From GCA-2701705 sp964342155 (lineage in GTDB: Bacteria; Pseudomonadota; Gammaproteobacteria; GCA-002705445; GCA-002716945): a stretch of DNA of 64,000 nucleotides. The notes beneath the pieces are model-generated. The model was not told where the DNA came from. It worked only from the letters and a program-made list of their open reading frames with translations, and did no database searches. Position numbers and translations under genes: made by a program. The stretch covers positions 1-64,000 of the forward strand of contig CAYFEQ010000002.1 in assembly GCA_964342155.1 (NCBI GenBank), read 5' to 3'. How positions within the stretch are numbered: the first letter of the stretch is position 1; each line of letters starts with the position of its first letter. This document shows, piece after piece, positions 1 through 8,411 of this stretch.

Positions 1-1
1 A

Positions 2-211
2 TGTGTTGCTGAACATACAATGTTCCGTGAAGAAACACGTTGGCCAGGTTATTATTATCGTGGTGACTTTCTTAAATTAGATGATGATAATTGGCACTGT
101 TTAACAGTTTCGCGTAGGGATCCTAAAACTGGTAAATTTGAACTAGAAAAAGCACCTGTATATCATCTTGTCGACGAAGAAAAAGAAGATAAAAAAGAAG
201 AAGCTTCTTGA
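2..211 (+). CDS. aprA: Adenylylsulfate reductase alpha subunit, C-terminal fragment
   Basis: The gene starts before the window; the open frame runs from base 2 to a TGA at 209-211 and gives the last 69 residues. The stretch with FREETRWPGYYYRGD followed by DDDNWHC and a DPKTGKF segment resembles the C-terminal end of AprA, the FAD subunit that interconverts AMP plus sulfite and APS in the cytoplasm. In sulfur oxidisers it works in the oxidative direction with AprB and ATP sulfurylase. The tail ends in an acidic/lysine run (EEKEDKKEEAS). Only the C-terminal part is visible, so FAD and active-site residues cannot be checked. Related fumarate reductase-type flavoproteins are less likely because of the ETRWPGYYYRGD pattern. 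Confidence 0.8.
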   Translation, partial: CVAEHTMFREETRWPGYYYRGDFLKLDDDNWHCLTVSRRDPKTGKFELEKAPVYHLVDEEKEDKKEEAS

Positions 212-233
212 GAAAATAGATGAAGCTTCTTGA
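200..233. repeat. 12-bp direct repeat at the aprA stop / next gene start
   Basis: The 12-mer GAAGCTTCTTGA occurs at 200-211 and again at 222-233, 22 bases apart start to start. The first copy encodes the last residues and stop of aprA. The second, in another frame, lies in the first codons of the next gene (MKLLE). Each copy contains the palindrome GAAGCTTC. Confidence 0.85.
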
Positions 234-570
234 ACTAACAGATCAAGAAATCTTAAAGGTCGCAGATCCACTCTGGGATGATTTAATTAAAACTTCTAAT
301 AATAAAGACTATGGTGGTTTTACTAAAAATTTTTCAAAACAATTACTGATGGGGACAGATGAAGTTACATTAGGTAAACAATGGGCAGGTAGTGAAGTGT
401 TAACTAGCTTATCAAAAGAAAGGGACTTTCTTGGATGTTTAAGAAGAAATGAATATGTGACTGTTCTCTATAAACAAAAAAGCGAATCAGTTCCAGGAGA
501 TTTTTTAGGACGCTTAGTATTAGGAATTGAAGGTGATGAGATTAAGATTTACGGTGCAACTATTTTCTAG
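220..570 (+). CDS. Unrecognised 116-residue protein downstream of aprA
   Basis: A small soluble protein with no signal peptide or membrane segment. I do not recognise the family with certainty. It begins MKLLELTDQEILKVADPLWD, contains a DFLGCLRRNEYVTVLYKQ stretch, and ends in alternating hydrophobic segments (GDFLGRLVLG, EIKIYGA) that look like beta strands. A small alpha+beta fold of the NTF2/SnoaL kind is possible but is a guess. It starts 8 bases after the aprA stop in the same direction, so it is probably co-transcribed with aprA and may be linked to sulfur metabolism by context only. There is no clear Shine-Dalgarno sequence; the upstream repeat overlaps its start. Confidence 0.75.
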   Translation: MKLLELTDQEILKVADPLWDDLIKTSNNKDYGGFTKNFSKQLLMGTDEVTLGKQWAGSEVLTSLSKERDFLGCLRRNEYVTVLYKQKSESVPGDFLGRLVLGIEGDEIKIYGATIF

Positions 571-578
571 AGATTAAA

Positions 579-1085
579 ATGAAAAACCAAAAAAAAACTA
601 TAAGTGATAATCAAATATCATTCGTTGTAATATCAGATACACATTCGGATTTACATCCAGAAATAATTAATCTAATAGATAAAAATTCGTATGTTATTCA
701 TGCGGGGGATGTAGGAAATATAGATATAATTAATAACTTAAAAGATTCTTGCATGGATGTATTTGCAGTTAATGGCAATAATGATGATTATCCAGATTTA
801 TCGAAAATCGAAACAATACATACGCAATTTGGTGATATAGTAATCGAACATGGAGATAAGCATGCTGTTGATTATCACAACTCTCTGAGAGCATCACACC
901 CTGATGCATTATTTATTATCTATGGTCATACTCATAAACATATCTGTGATATGAAGAACAAGCCTTATGTTTTAAATCCTGGCGCTGCTGGCAAGACCAG
1001 AACACAAGGCGGAGCATCCTGTGGATTGATAAACATAGACACATCTGGAAATATTTCTGTAGAGATAAAAAAATATACAAAATAG
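579..1085 (+). CDS. YfcE/MJ0936-type metallophosphoesterase
   Basis: A 168-residue cytoplasmic phosphodiesterase of the calcineurin-like superfamily. The metal-binding motifs appear in order: SDTHSD near residue 19, HAGDVG near 41, NGNND near 65, HGD near 91 and YGHTHK near 115, followed by NPGAAG. This set is typical of the YfcE/MJ0936 single-domain family, which hydrolyses phosphodiesters with two divalent metals; the natural substrate is usually unknown. It starts 8 bases after the preceding gene and is likely in the same transcript as aprA. The length matches the family. A minus-strand frame over its 3' end is a shadow. Confidence 0.85.
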   Translation: MKNQKKTISDNQISFVVISDTHSDLHPEIINLIDKNSYVIHAGDVGNIDIINNLKDSCMDVFAVNGNNDDYPDLSKIETIHTQFGDIVIEHGDKHAVDYHNSLRASHPDALFIIYGHTHKHICDMKNKPYVLNPGAAGKTRTQGGASCGLINIDTSGNISVEIKKYTK

Positions 1086-1127
1086 TAGACTAGAAATACT
1101 ATACTAATCATATAACTAATTATTTTC

Positions 1128-2069
1128 ATGTTAGATTTAAATAATATTACGATACTTGGTGGTACAGGATTTATAGGGTCAAACCTTGTATTTGAGTTAT
1201 CAAAATTTTCAAACAATATTACTGTTCTTACAAGAAATAGAGAAAAGAATAAAAAATTGTTAGTTATTCCCAATGTAAAAATTGTTGAAGCAGATATTAA
1301 TGACGAAATTAGTTTGCGAGAATACACAAAAGATTCTGATTTAGTAATCAATACCGTTGGTATCTTAAATGAACTTGATAATACCAACAATTTTATGAAT
1401 CTACATGTTAATGTAGTGAAGAAAATTTCTAATGTAATTAAACATCATAAAATAAAACGTATGTTGCATATAGGTTCTTTAAATTCAATGAATTCAAATT
1501 TAAGTAACTACTTAAAAACGAAAGCAGAGGCAGAAAAATATTTATTAGAGCAAACATCAAACTTCTGCAATGTAACTATCTTTAAACCCTCTGTTGTGTT
1601 TGGTGAAAATGATAGTTTCTTTAATAGATTTGCAAATATTCTTAAATATAGTCCTATTTTTCCATTAGCTTGTCCTTATTCAAAATTTGCACCTATTTAC
1701 GTAGATGATCTTACTAAGATTATTATTAAGTCAATTAATGATAAAAACTCATATAATCAAGCTATTGATGTAACTGGACCGAAGGTTTATACCTTTTATG
1801 AACTGATTCAACTCACTTTAGAGTTTTTAAAAATCAAGAGATTTGTAATTCCTCTTCCTGATTTTCTTTCAAGAATACAAGCGCATATTTTTGAACGACT
1901 ACCTGGTAAAATTTTTACTATAGATAATTATCATTCCTTACAAGTTGATAGTATCAGTGATACGGGGCTCAAGGGGACAACATTTATAGAACAAGTCGTG
2001 CCAATCTATCTTAATAGCGCACTCAATATGACAGAAATTAATGAATGGAGAAAAAAAGCAGGACGTTAA
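1128..2069 (+). CDS. NAD(P)-binding epimerase, complex I NDUFA9-like family
   Basis: A 313-residue atypical short-chain dehydrogenase with an N-terminal Rossmann motif GGTGFIG at residues 10-16 and a SYLKTKAEAEKYL segment in place of the usual YxxxK active site (Y and K are present). The later part (KPSVVFGENDSFFNRF, FAPIYVDDL, IDVTGP) matches the NDUFA9-like branch of COG0702. In alphaproteobacteria and mitochondria such proteins associate with complex I; in many gammaproteobacteria they sit next to cca, as here, and their role is not established. The stop is 1 base before the cca start, so translation is probably coupled. Confidence 0.82.
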   Translation: MLDLNNITILGGTGFIGSNLVFELSKFSNNITVLTRNREKNKKLLVIPNVKIVEADINDEISLREYTKDSDLVINTVGILNELDNTNNFMNLHVNVVKKISNVIKHHKIKRMLHIGSLNSMNSNLSNYLKTKAEAEKYLLEQTSNFCNVTIFKPSVVFGENDSFFNRFANILKYSPIFPLACPYSKFAPIYVDDLTKIIIKSINDKNSYNQAIDVTGPKVYTFYELIQLTLEFLKIKRFVIPLPDFLSRIQAHIFERLPGKIFTIDNYHSLQVDSISDTGLKGTTFIEQVVPIYLNSALNMTEINEWRKKAGR

Positions 2070-2070
2070 A

Positions 2071-3150
2071 ATGAAAATATATATGGTGGGTGGAGCAGTT
2101 CGCGATCAACTCATGGGATTGTCAGTCAAAGAAAAAGACTGGGTAGTTGTAGGATCAACGCCTGAAGAAATGCGCACAAAAAAATTTAAACAAGTAGGAA
2201 AAGGTTTCCCAGTTTTTATACACCCTAAAACAGGTGAAGAATATGCACTTGCAAGAACAGAGAGAAAATCTGGCCATGGTTATACGGGTTTTGAATTTGA
2301 TACAAATCCAAATGTAACTTTAGAAGAAGATTTAGAGAGAAGAGATTTAACAATAAACGCCATAGCGCAGGATGCAGATGGGTCCTTAATTGACCCATTT
2401 AATGGGCAGGAAGACATTAAAAATAAAAAATTGAGGCATGTATCGGAAGCGTTTTCAGAAGATCCTTTAAGAGTCTTACGAGTAGCAAGATTTAATGCAA
2501 ATTTGAAAGATTTTGTAGTTGTTCCTGAAACTATTGACAAGATCAAACAAGTTGTTAGAAGCGGGGAATTAGAGTATTTAACCTCAGAAAGAATATGGCT
2601 AGAGTTCTATAAAACTAACAATTTATATATATTTTGTAATTTCTTACATGAAATAAATATTTTAGATAGATTATTACCCGGATGTATCTCTTTTGATAAA
2701 TTTGAATTTGATAAGTTTGAAGAATCAAAAATTAAGAATATTTCATACTTTATACATCAAAATGTTGATGATATAGAAATTTTTTGCAAAAAACTAAAAA
2801 TACCAAATGAATTCACAGATCTGACTCTACTATTAAATAACTGTAAAGACGACTACTTATCGTACTCCCCATCAAATGCCAAAGATTCTGATAAACTTTT
2901 ATCTTTGTTAAAAAAACTTGATATAAGAAAGGAAGAAAGATTAGGTGAGTTTTTTAAAATTTGTGATGTTATATTGGGTCATAATCAGCAAAGTCAGTTT
3001 TTTCAAGGTTTAATTGATAAAATAAAATCCTTTAAACTTCAAAAAGAAGACCAAAAAAAATCTAATAAGGAGATACAAAGTATTATTGAAAATAATCACA
3101 GGAAAATTTCACAAAAATATATACTAGATTTCCTAAAAAAAGCTGATTAA
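2071..3150 (+). CDS. cca: CCA-adding tRNA nucleotidyltransferase
   Basis: Adds or repairs the 3' CCA of tRNAs. The class II nucleotidyltransferase head is complete: GGAVRD near residues 7-12, EKDWVVVGS near 22-30, the RRDLTINAIA segment near 100, and EDPLRVLRVARFNA near 130-143. I chose ATG 2071, which gives MKIYMVGGAVRD as in the family and has an AGGACG ribosome-binding site at 2060-2065; an upstream in-frame ATG at 2041 lies inside the previous gene. At 359 residues it is shorter than E. coli Cca, and I see no HD phosphohydrolase motif in the second half. The only tRNA in this window lacks an encoded CCA, so this enzyme would be required for it. The last 18 bases overlap uppP. Confidence 0.93.
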   Translation: MKIYMVGGAVRDQLMGLSVKEKDWVVVGSTPEEMRTKKFKQVGKGFPVFIHPKTGEEYALARTERKSGHGYTGFEFDTNPNVTLEEDLERRDLTINAIAQDADGSLIDPFNGQEDIKNKKLRHVSEAFSEDPLRVLRVARFNANLKDFVVVPETIDKIKQVVRSGELEYLTSERIWLEFYKTNNLYIFCNFLHEINILDRLLPGCISFDKFEFDKFEESKIKNISYFIHQNVDDIEIFCKKLKIPNEFTDLTLLLNNCKDDYLSYSPSNAKDSDKLLSLLKKLDIRKEERLGEFFKICDVILGHNQQSQFFQGLIDKIKSFKLQKEDQKKSNKEIQSIIENNHRKISQKYILDFLKKAD

Positions 3151-3903
3151 AGCAACCCCTAATATTAATCTATAGATAATATATGGAGTAAATGATATTT
3201 TATTTATCGTTGATATAAATAAGTGAATAGTAATATAGGAAAATATAAAAGATAAAAATACTCCTAGCAGATGTTCATTTAAAATTTCTATATTTCCTAC
3301 TTTATATAACTGCATAGATTGATAAGCAGTTGCCATAAAAATAGCTGGTATAGATAATAAAAATGCAATCTTGATTGAATCTTGTCTGCTGTAATTAGCT
3401 AACAAAGCTGCAGTTATAACGATTCCAGCCCTAGAAACGCCCGGCATGATTGCTAATGTCTGCATAAACCCAATAAAGATAATTGTGAATATACTAATAG
3501 ATTTTAATTTGTTTATGTCATCTTTGTTTTTAGTATCAGAAATATACAGGATTATTGCAAAGACAATTGTCATAAGTGCAATTGATTCTACAGACCTCAT
3601 ATTAGCTGAAACTAAATCTATGAACAATATTCCTATTATGGGTAATGGAATAGATCCAAGTATGATTAATTTTAGATATTGGTTACCTTCATCTGACATC
3701 AATAGCATTTTATTTATTTCTTTTCTGTAATAAATTAGAATTGCAATCAAAGACCCTGCATGAAGAGCTATATCAAAACTTAGTCCTTGGTCTTTCATTC
3801 CTAGTAGAGATGATGTAATAATAAGGTGTGATTGGCTTGATATTGGTAAAAATTCCGTTACACCCTGTATGATTGATAAAATTAATATTTGAATGAAATC
3901 CAT
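3133..3903 (-). CDS. uppP: Undecaprenyl-diphosphatase
   Basis: Integral membrane enzyme (256 residues) that dephosphorylates undecaprenyl diphosphate to recycle the lipid carrier of peptidoglycan and other envelope polymers. Family motif 1 is at residues 14-27 (GVTEFLPISSQSHL, where the usual GH is SH) and motif 2 is MPGVSRAG near 153-160. Several hydrophobic helices cover the rest. It lies 1 base downstream of midA on the same strand. Its 3' end overlaps the 3' end of cca by 18 bases on the opposite strand, leaving no room for a separate terminator. The cca-uppP neighbourhood is conserved in many gammaproteobacteria. Confidence 0.93.
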   Translation of the reverse strand: MDFIQILILSIIQGVTEFLPISSQSHLIITSSLLGMKDQGLSFDIALHAGSLIAILIYYRKEINKMLLMSDEGNQYLKLIILGSIPLPIIGILFIDLVSANMRSVESIALMTIVFAIILYISDTKNKDDINKLKSISIFTIIFIGFMQTLAIMPGVSRAGIVITAALLANYSRQDSIKIAFLLSIPAIFMATAYQSMQLYKVGNIEILNEHLLGVFLSFIFSYITIHLFISTINKISFTPYIIYRLILGVALISFF

Positions 3904-3904
3904 A

Positions 3905-5038
3905 TTAAAGCTTATTTATATGATTGAATTCTTTGGTAGATAGTAATTTTCTATTTATATTCTTTGTCAAAACTAAAATCTTGAATATTTCGCCCATTGT
4001 ATTTGGTAAAAGTATATTTTTCAATTTGTTTAATTCGTCAACTTTTTCACCAGATCTATATTCTTTGCTTTCAAAAATTTCAAGAATTCCTAGATTTAGT
4101 AAAAAACTTGATTGAGAAAGATAGCCATCTATTGATAGACCATTTTTTTCGGCTAAAGTAGATAAGTGTGAAAAATTTACAAATGATGATATATCTTGAT
4201 TACCTATATTCTTTAATGGTTCAAAATGGGATTGATGGTTATTTATACACACAAGAGTTCCTTCCATACGATCATCCAAAAAATATTCTTGTCTATTATA
4301 TCCATAATCAATAATCATAATGATTCCATTATTGATTGATTTGCTGATATTCTGAATCCATTTCTTATATTCCATATTCAGTTCACTAATGTAATTATTA
4401 GGGAAGCTTTTATTTTTTTTTCCAACTGCAATCTCTAATTCATCATTTTGCTCATCAGTAATGCTATCCCAAACTTCTTTTAAGTTTCCATCAGATTCTG
4501 ATATATATGACATTAAAAAAGTATTATTATCAAACTTAAATCTTTCAGTTGGCAATGAATCAAAAAATTCATTTGCAATCATTAAACCGTCTATTGAAAC
4601 TTTATTTAAGTCTTTCTTCCATTCAACTAAACCTAATAATTCAGGAATTTCTTGCTTTATATTTTTCTTTTGTAATTCTATTAATTTTGGAGAAATTTCG
4701 ATAATTATATATTTTTCTGGTAAAGAGTTTTTCTTTTGTAATATTTTTAATATAGAAATAAGAAGGCTAGCGTCACCTCCCCCTAATTCTAAAATTGATG
4801 ATTCATTTAGGGATTTATTTATATTTATAAATTCTTGAGATAAACATTCTCCAAATAATGAAGAAGTAACCGGAGTTGTTATAAAATCACCTTTTTCCCC
4901 AAATATTGTTTCTTTGCTAGTGTAATAACCAAAATCAATATTATAAAGGGCATCATTCATAAATTCAGAAAATCGTAACTTACCAGATTTCTTAACTTTT
5001 TCTGTGATGTATTGATATAAATGCTTGTTTGAGGTCAT
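3905..5038 (-). CDS. midA: MidA/NDUFAF7-family SAM-dependent protein methyltransferase
   Basis: A 377-residue protein of the DUF185/MidA family. Diagnostic segments are YYTSKETIFGEKGDFITTP (residues 38-56), the SAM-binding ILELGGGDASL near 82-92, and the conserved IIDYGYNRQEYF near 246-257. Mitochondrial NDUFAF7 dimethylates an arginine of a complex I subunit; the bacterial target is not established. It is the first gene of a two-gene minus-strand unit with uppP. The divergent gene folM starts 59 bases away. A TAAAAT hexamer lies 6 nt before this ATG. The presence here of both NDUFA9-like and NDUFAF7-like proteins is intriguing, but no complex I gene is in the window. Confidence 0.9.
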   Translation of the reverse strand: MTSNKHLYQYITEKVKKSGKLRFSEFMNDALYNIDFGYYTSKETIFGEKGDFITTPVTSSLFGECLSQEFININKSLNESSILELGGGDASLLISILKILQKKNSLPEKYIIIEISPKLIELQKKNIKQEIPELLGLVEWKKDLNKVSIDGLMIANEFFDSLPTERFKFDNNTFLMSYISESDGNLKEVWDSITDEQNDELEIAVGKKNKSFPNNYISELNMEYKKWIQNISKSINNGIIMIIDYGYNRQEYFLDDRMEGTLVCINNHQSHFEPLKNIGNQDISSFVNFSHLSTLAEKNGLSIDGYLSQSSFLLNLGILEIFESKEYRSGEKVDELNKLKNILLPNTMGEIFKILVLTKNINRKLLSTKEFNHINKL

Positions 5039-5044
5039 AAATAA

Positions 5045-5050
5045 ATTTTA
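5045..5050 (-). promoter_or_regulatory. Candidate -10 hexamer for midA-uppP
   Basis: TAAAAT on the minus strand ends 6 nt before the midA ATG. This spacing would put the transcript start at or next to the start codon. No convincing -35 was seen. Confidence 0.35.
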
Positions 5051-5088
5051 ATTTTTAACTTTATGTACTTTTTTCCAATAATCCTTAA

Positions 5089-5094
5089 TATAAT
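5089..5094 (+). promoter_or_regulatory. Candidate -10 hexamer for folM
   Basis: A perfect TATAAT lies 3 nt before ATG 5098 and 9 nt before the in-frame ATG 5104. The second ATG is compatible with a leaderless or near-leaderless message. The -35 region is poor. Confidence 0.4.
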
Positions 5095-5097
5095 ACT

Positions 5098-5835
5098 ATG
5101 ACAATGAATCAAACGGTATTAATAACTGGCGGCACCAAAAGAATTGGTTTAGCGATCACACAATGTTTACACAAAAATGGTTATAATGTAATAGTATCAT
5201 TTAATAAATCTCATGCTGACGCGAAAAAAATCTTTACCGATCTAAATAAAAAAAGAGAAAATTCCTGTTCAATCATCAAAATGCAATTATCTAAAACAGG
5301 TGATTACCAAAAGCTATATAATAAAGCATTAAAGTTTTTTGGTAGGATAGATGCGCTTGTCAATAATGCCTCTCAATTTTATCCTACAACAATAAAACAA
5401 ATAACTGAAAAGAATTGGTCTAATTTGATTGAAACTAATCTTAAAGCTCCTTTATTTCTTTCAAAGGTTTTTTATCCAGAATTAAAAAAACGAAAGGGAG
5501 TAATCATAAATATAATTGATATCCATGTAGACCCGCCATTAAAAAATCATATTATATACAGTATAAGCAAATCAGGTTTGTTGACATTAACTAAGAGTTT
5601 AGCTAAAGAATTATCTCCTCATGTGAGAGTTAATGGAGTTTCACCTGGAGCAATTTTATGGCCAACAACAGAAAAAAGCTCAAAAAGAAAAAAAGAGATT
5701 ATATCAAAAGTAGCACTTAAAAGACCGGGTAAACCTGAAGATATTGCAAATGCTGTAAAATTTTTAATACAAGATGGAAATTATATAACTGGTCAGAATA
5801 TCAATATTGATGGTGGCCGTAAATTAAATATGTAA
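5098..5835 (+). CDS. folM: Pteridine reductase / dihydromonapterin reductase-like SDR
   Basis: A classical short-chain dehydrogenase (245 residues) with a TGGTKRIG cofactor loop at residues 10-17, VNNASQFYP near 87-95, a YSISKSG catalytic stretch near 156-162, and NGVSPGAILWP near 179-189. This combination, including VIINIIDIHVDPPLKNH, is typical of bacterial pteridine reductases that reduce dihydropterins or dihydrofolate. It faces folK-folB, which supports a folate or pterin role. Either ATG 5098 or ATG 5104 could be the start; promoter spacing slightly favours 5104. The gene stands alone on the plus strand and ends 21 bases from the folK stop. Confidence 0.85.
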   Translation: MTMNQTVLITGGTKRIGLAITQCLHKNGYNVIVSFNKSHADAKKIFTDLNKKRENSCSIIKMQLSKTGDYQKLYNKALKFFGRIDALVNNASQFYPTTIKQITEKNWSNLIETNLKAPLFLSKVFYPELKKRKGVIINIIDIHVDPPLKNHIIYSISKSGLLTLTKSLAKELSPHVRVNGVSPGAILWPTTEKSSKRKKEIISKVALKRPGKPEDIANAVKFLIQDGNYITGQNINIDGGRKLNM

Positions 5836-5856
5836 CTATATCGGCCTCATATTCCT

Positions 5857-6351
5857 TTAATCAAAATCGAAATCAACTTTTTTTAAAATTAATTTATCAA
5901 ATTTATTTGCTTTCATTATTGATTCATGACTCTGCTCTAAAACTGGATGAATAAACTCTGGATTGATATCGTTTAAAGGGACAAGAACAAAATCAAATTC
6001 AAGTATCTCTTTTCTTGGAATCTGTATTTTCTCATCATTTAGAACTAAATTATCAAAATATAATATATCAATATCTAAAGTTCTGGAACTAAATTTCTCT
6101 TCATTAAAATTTCTTCCATGTGTCAATTCAATTTCACTGAGGGAGTTTTTAAGCTCATAAATATCCTTAGTTGTATTGAATGAACAAACGCAATTAAAAA
6201 AATTATTTCCGTCAAACCCCATCGACTTGGTTTCATAAACTGGAGATATATGTATATTTTGAAATTCTTTTCTGAGTAATTTAATACAAGATTGAATATT
6301 TTCCTTTTTATTTATATTGCTTCCAATGCCTACGAAGACTTTATGGTTCAT
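5857..6351 (-). CDS. folK: 2-amino-4-hydroxy-6-hydroxymethyldihydropteridine pyrophosphokinase
   Basis: Folate biosynthesis kinase (HPPK, 164 residues) that transfers pyrophosphate from ATP to the pterin. The N-terminal VGIGSNINKKENI, the ETKSMGFDGNNFFNCV segment, the ELTHGRNF motif and the SRTLDIDILYFD signature near 107-118 are all present, including the metal-binding DxD. Its start overlaps the 3' end of folB by 11 bases, so the two are translationally linked. Length is normal for the single-domain enzyme. Confidence 0.95.
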   Translation of the reverse strand: MNHKVFVGIGSNINKKENIQSCIKLLRKEFQNIHISPVYETKSMGFDGNNFFNCVCSFNTTKDIYELKNSLSEIELTHGRNFNEEKFSSRTLDIDILYFDNLVLNDEKIQIPRKEILEFDFVLVPLNDINPEFIHPVLEQSHESIMKANKFDKLILKKVDFDFD

Positions 6352-6700
6352 TTTTAGCCCTTTCTATGACTACCCCAACTTCTTTTGATCCTGTAACTGC
6401 TCCTGGCTTACTAAATCTTCCTTTAATATAGGATACGTCAAATTTTTCAAAAATTAATTTAATTGTTTCTTCAGCTAATGTTTCTACAAGCATAAATTCA
6501 CTTTTTTCTAAAAAGGACTTCACTGTTTTAGCAACTGATTTATAGTCCAACGTATCTTTAACATCATCAGAGTTTGAAGCCTTTAAGATGTTAGTGCCCA
6601 GCTCAAGATCAATACAAATCATTTGTTTAATCTTTCTTTCCCAATCATAGATACCGATGACAGTTTCTACACACAATTCTTTAATAAATATAATATCCAT
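6341..6700 (-). CDS. folB: Dihydroneopterin aldolase
   Basis: A 119-residue pterin enzyme that cleaves dihydroneopterin to hydroxymethyl-dihydropterin and glycolaldehyde. The start DIIFIKELCVETVIGIYDWE contains the conserved GIYDWER segment, with VETLAEETIKLIFE and a KPGAVTGSKEVGVVIER tail typical of FolB. It precedes folK with an 11-base overlap, so the unit supplies two consecutive folate steps. An AGGAA ribosome-binding site lies 6-7 bases before the ATG. In many relatives folB adjoins plsY; here plsY is 16 kb away. Confidence 0.93.
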   Translation of the reverse strand: MDIIFIKELCVETVIGIYDWERKIKQMICIDLELGTNILKASNSDDVKDTLDYKSVAKTVKSFLEKSEFMLVETLAEETIKLIFEKFDVSYIKGRFSKPGAVTGSKEVGVVIERAKNEP

Positions 6701-6782
6701 TTTAATATTCCTAAGCTTTTTCTGTATTACATATTGTATATGAAATAGTTTCTGATATCATTATTGAGTTTAGAGATTTAAA

Positions 6783-7007
6783 ATGTCAAAAATTTGTCAA
6801 ATAACTAAAAAAGCTGTCATGTCTGGAAATAATGTTTCACATGCACATAACAGAACAAAAAGGCTTTTTGAGCCAAACCTTCATAACCATAGGTTTTGGT
6901 CAGAAAATCAAAAAAAATGGATAACATTAAAATTGTCTAAAAAAGGACTTAGGATAATTGATAAATTAGGCCTAGATAAAGCATTAGAAAAATATAAGGT
7001 AGTGTGA
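6783..7007 (+). CDS. rpmB: 50S ribosomal protein L28
   Basis: A 74-residue basic ribosomal protein. MSKICQITKKAVMSGNNVSH, then NRTKRLFEPNLHNHRFW and a C-terminal LSKKGLRIIDKLGL segment match L28. It is the first gene of the conserved rpmB-rpmG pair; its TGA stop shares one base with the rpmG ATG (TGATG at 7005-7009), so translation is coupled. Confidence 0.97.
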   Translation: MSKICQITKKAVMSGNNVSHAHNRTKRLFEPNLHNHRFWSENQKKWITLKLSKKGLRIIDKLGLDKALEKYKVV

Positions 7008-7162
7008 TGAGAGAAAAAATTAAATTAGTATCTTCTGCTGGAACAGGACATTTTTATACAACTACAAAAAATAAAAAAACTATGCCTGATAAATTTCAAA
7101 TAAAAAAATTTGATCCTGTTGCAAAAAAATATGTGATTTATAAAGAAGGGAAAATTAAATAA
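7007..7162 (+). CDS. rpmG: 50S ribosomal protein L33
   Basis: A 51-residue ribosomal protein read from ATG 7007 to TAA 7160-7162: MREKIKLVSSAGTGHFYTTT, then KNKKTMPDKFQIKKFDP and YVIYKEGKIK. This is the cysteine-free form of L33 found in many proteobacteria, so it has no zinc ribbon. It overlaps rpmB by one base. The converging desaturase gene ends only 1 base beyond its stop. The rpmB-rpmG-mutM-coaD order seen in other gammaproteobacteria is kept here, except that the desaturase gene is placed between rpmG and mutM. Confidence 0.97.
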   Translation: MREKIKLVSSAGTGHFYTTTKNKKTMPDKFQIKKFDPVAKKYVIYKEGKIK

Positions 7163-7163
7163 C

Positions 7164-8345
7164 TTATACTATTTTGTAGCCTTTCAAGCTTTCAGAGAAA
7201 TCATTAAGATCATCTATCCCCTTACTCTTAGCTTCGAGACACCATTCATTTATTGTATCTTTAAATTTATCTAATTTACTATATTTGCTATTAAGTATAC
7301 TGTATAGTTTGTTTTTCAGATCATATACAACACTCAACGAATTATTCTCATCAAATATTTTTTGTAAATCAGTTATTGACTGATTACTTATTCTGTCCGG
7401 TTGTCTTACGAATGATGTTTTTGATCTTTTTATTAATTTTTTTAATTCATTGCTAGCAACTGCAGTTTCTCTTTTTAAAATTGGTTTGATTACTTTCTTG
7501 GTATAATTTGTAATAACCATTATTTTTGATCTTAAAAGTGCATAGGCTGTTTCTGTATCTAATTCTCTGCTAGTTTCTTCTATAATAGTTTTTGGAGCCA
7601 ATCTTTTAACTTTTACAAGTCCGATGATAGAAAAAATCTTTATGTATAGCCAACCTATATCAAATTCCCATGGTTTGCATGAAAATTTAGCTGCTGTAGG
7701 ATAAGCATGATGATTGTTGTGTAATTCCTCACCACCAATGAAAAAAGCAATTGGCATCATGTTAGTCGATTCGTCAGCAGTATCAAAATTTCTATAACCA
7801 TAATAATGTCCTGCGCCATTTATTCCGCCAGCAGCAAAAATAGGGGTCCACATCATTTGAATCGCCCAAATAATAATCCCTACAACACCGAACAAAAATA
7901 TATTAAGAATAAACAAAAATAAAATACCCAAATTACTTCTTCCAGAATATATTTTTTGCTCAATCCAATCATTTGGACAATTATGAGAATATTTTTTTAT
8001 TGTTTCTTCATTAGATTTTTCTTCTGCATATAAATCAGCTCCACGAAAAAGAACTGTATTAATTCCATGAACAATTGGACTATGTGGGTCATCAATAGTT
8101 TCAACTTTGGCATGATGCTTTCGGTGTATCGCAACCCAATCAGCTGTTTTCATTGAAGTTGTAAACCATAGCCAGAATCTAAAAAAATGAGATAAAGCTG
8201 GTTTAATTTCAATTGCAGAATGACAAACACCTCGATGAAGATACAATGTGATTGCCATAATAGTAATTTGAGTTACTATTAATGTGTAGATTATATACTC
8301 CATCCAAGTAAAATCAATCAATCCATTTATTAATAAATCAGTCAT
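7164..8345 (-). CDS. Membrane acyl-CoA/acyl-lipid delta-9-type desaturase
   Basis: A 393-residue integral membrane di-iron desaturase that introduces a double bond into fatty acyl chains. The three histidine boxes are visible: HRGVCH near residue 38, HRKHH near 74-78 and HNNHH near 209-213. Hydrophobic helices flank them, and there is a charged C-terminal extension of about 120 residues, as in other proteobacterial desaturases. Regiospecificity cannot be read from the sequence. It sits alone on the minus strand between rpmG and mutM, breaking the usual rpmBG-mutM order. A TATAAC hexamer lies 9 nt before the ATG. Confidence 0.9.
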   Translation of the reverse strand: MTDLLINGLIDFTWMEYIIYTLIVTQITIMAITLYLHRGVCHSAIEIKPALSHFFRFWLWFTTSMKTADWVAIHRKHHAKVETIDDPHSPIVHGINTVLFRGADLYAEEKSNEETIKKYSHNCPNDWIEQKIYSGRSNLGILFLFILNIFLFGVVGIIIWAIQMMWTPIFAAGGINGAGHYYGYRNFDTADESTNMMPIAFFIGGEELHNNHHAYPTAAKFSCKPWEFDIGWLYIKIFSIIGLVKVKRLAPKTIIEETSRELDTETAYALLRSKIMVITNYTKKVIKPILKRETAVASNELKKLIKRSKTSFVRQPDRISNQSITDLQKIFDENNSLSVVYDLKNKLYSILNSKYSKLDKFKDTINEWCLEAKSKGIDDLNDFSESLKGYKIV

Positions 8346-8411
8346 TTATATATAGTTATAAATGATATCATCATATGATACATTTAAAAAGATGTCCAAC
8401 TTTATATAGAA

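Noticed and set aside
965..1390. Minus-strand 141-residue frame over the phosphodiesterase/epimerase junction
   Set aside because: It is antisense to two well-supported genes and has low-complexity hydrophobic composition without family features.
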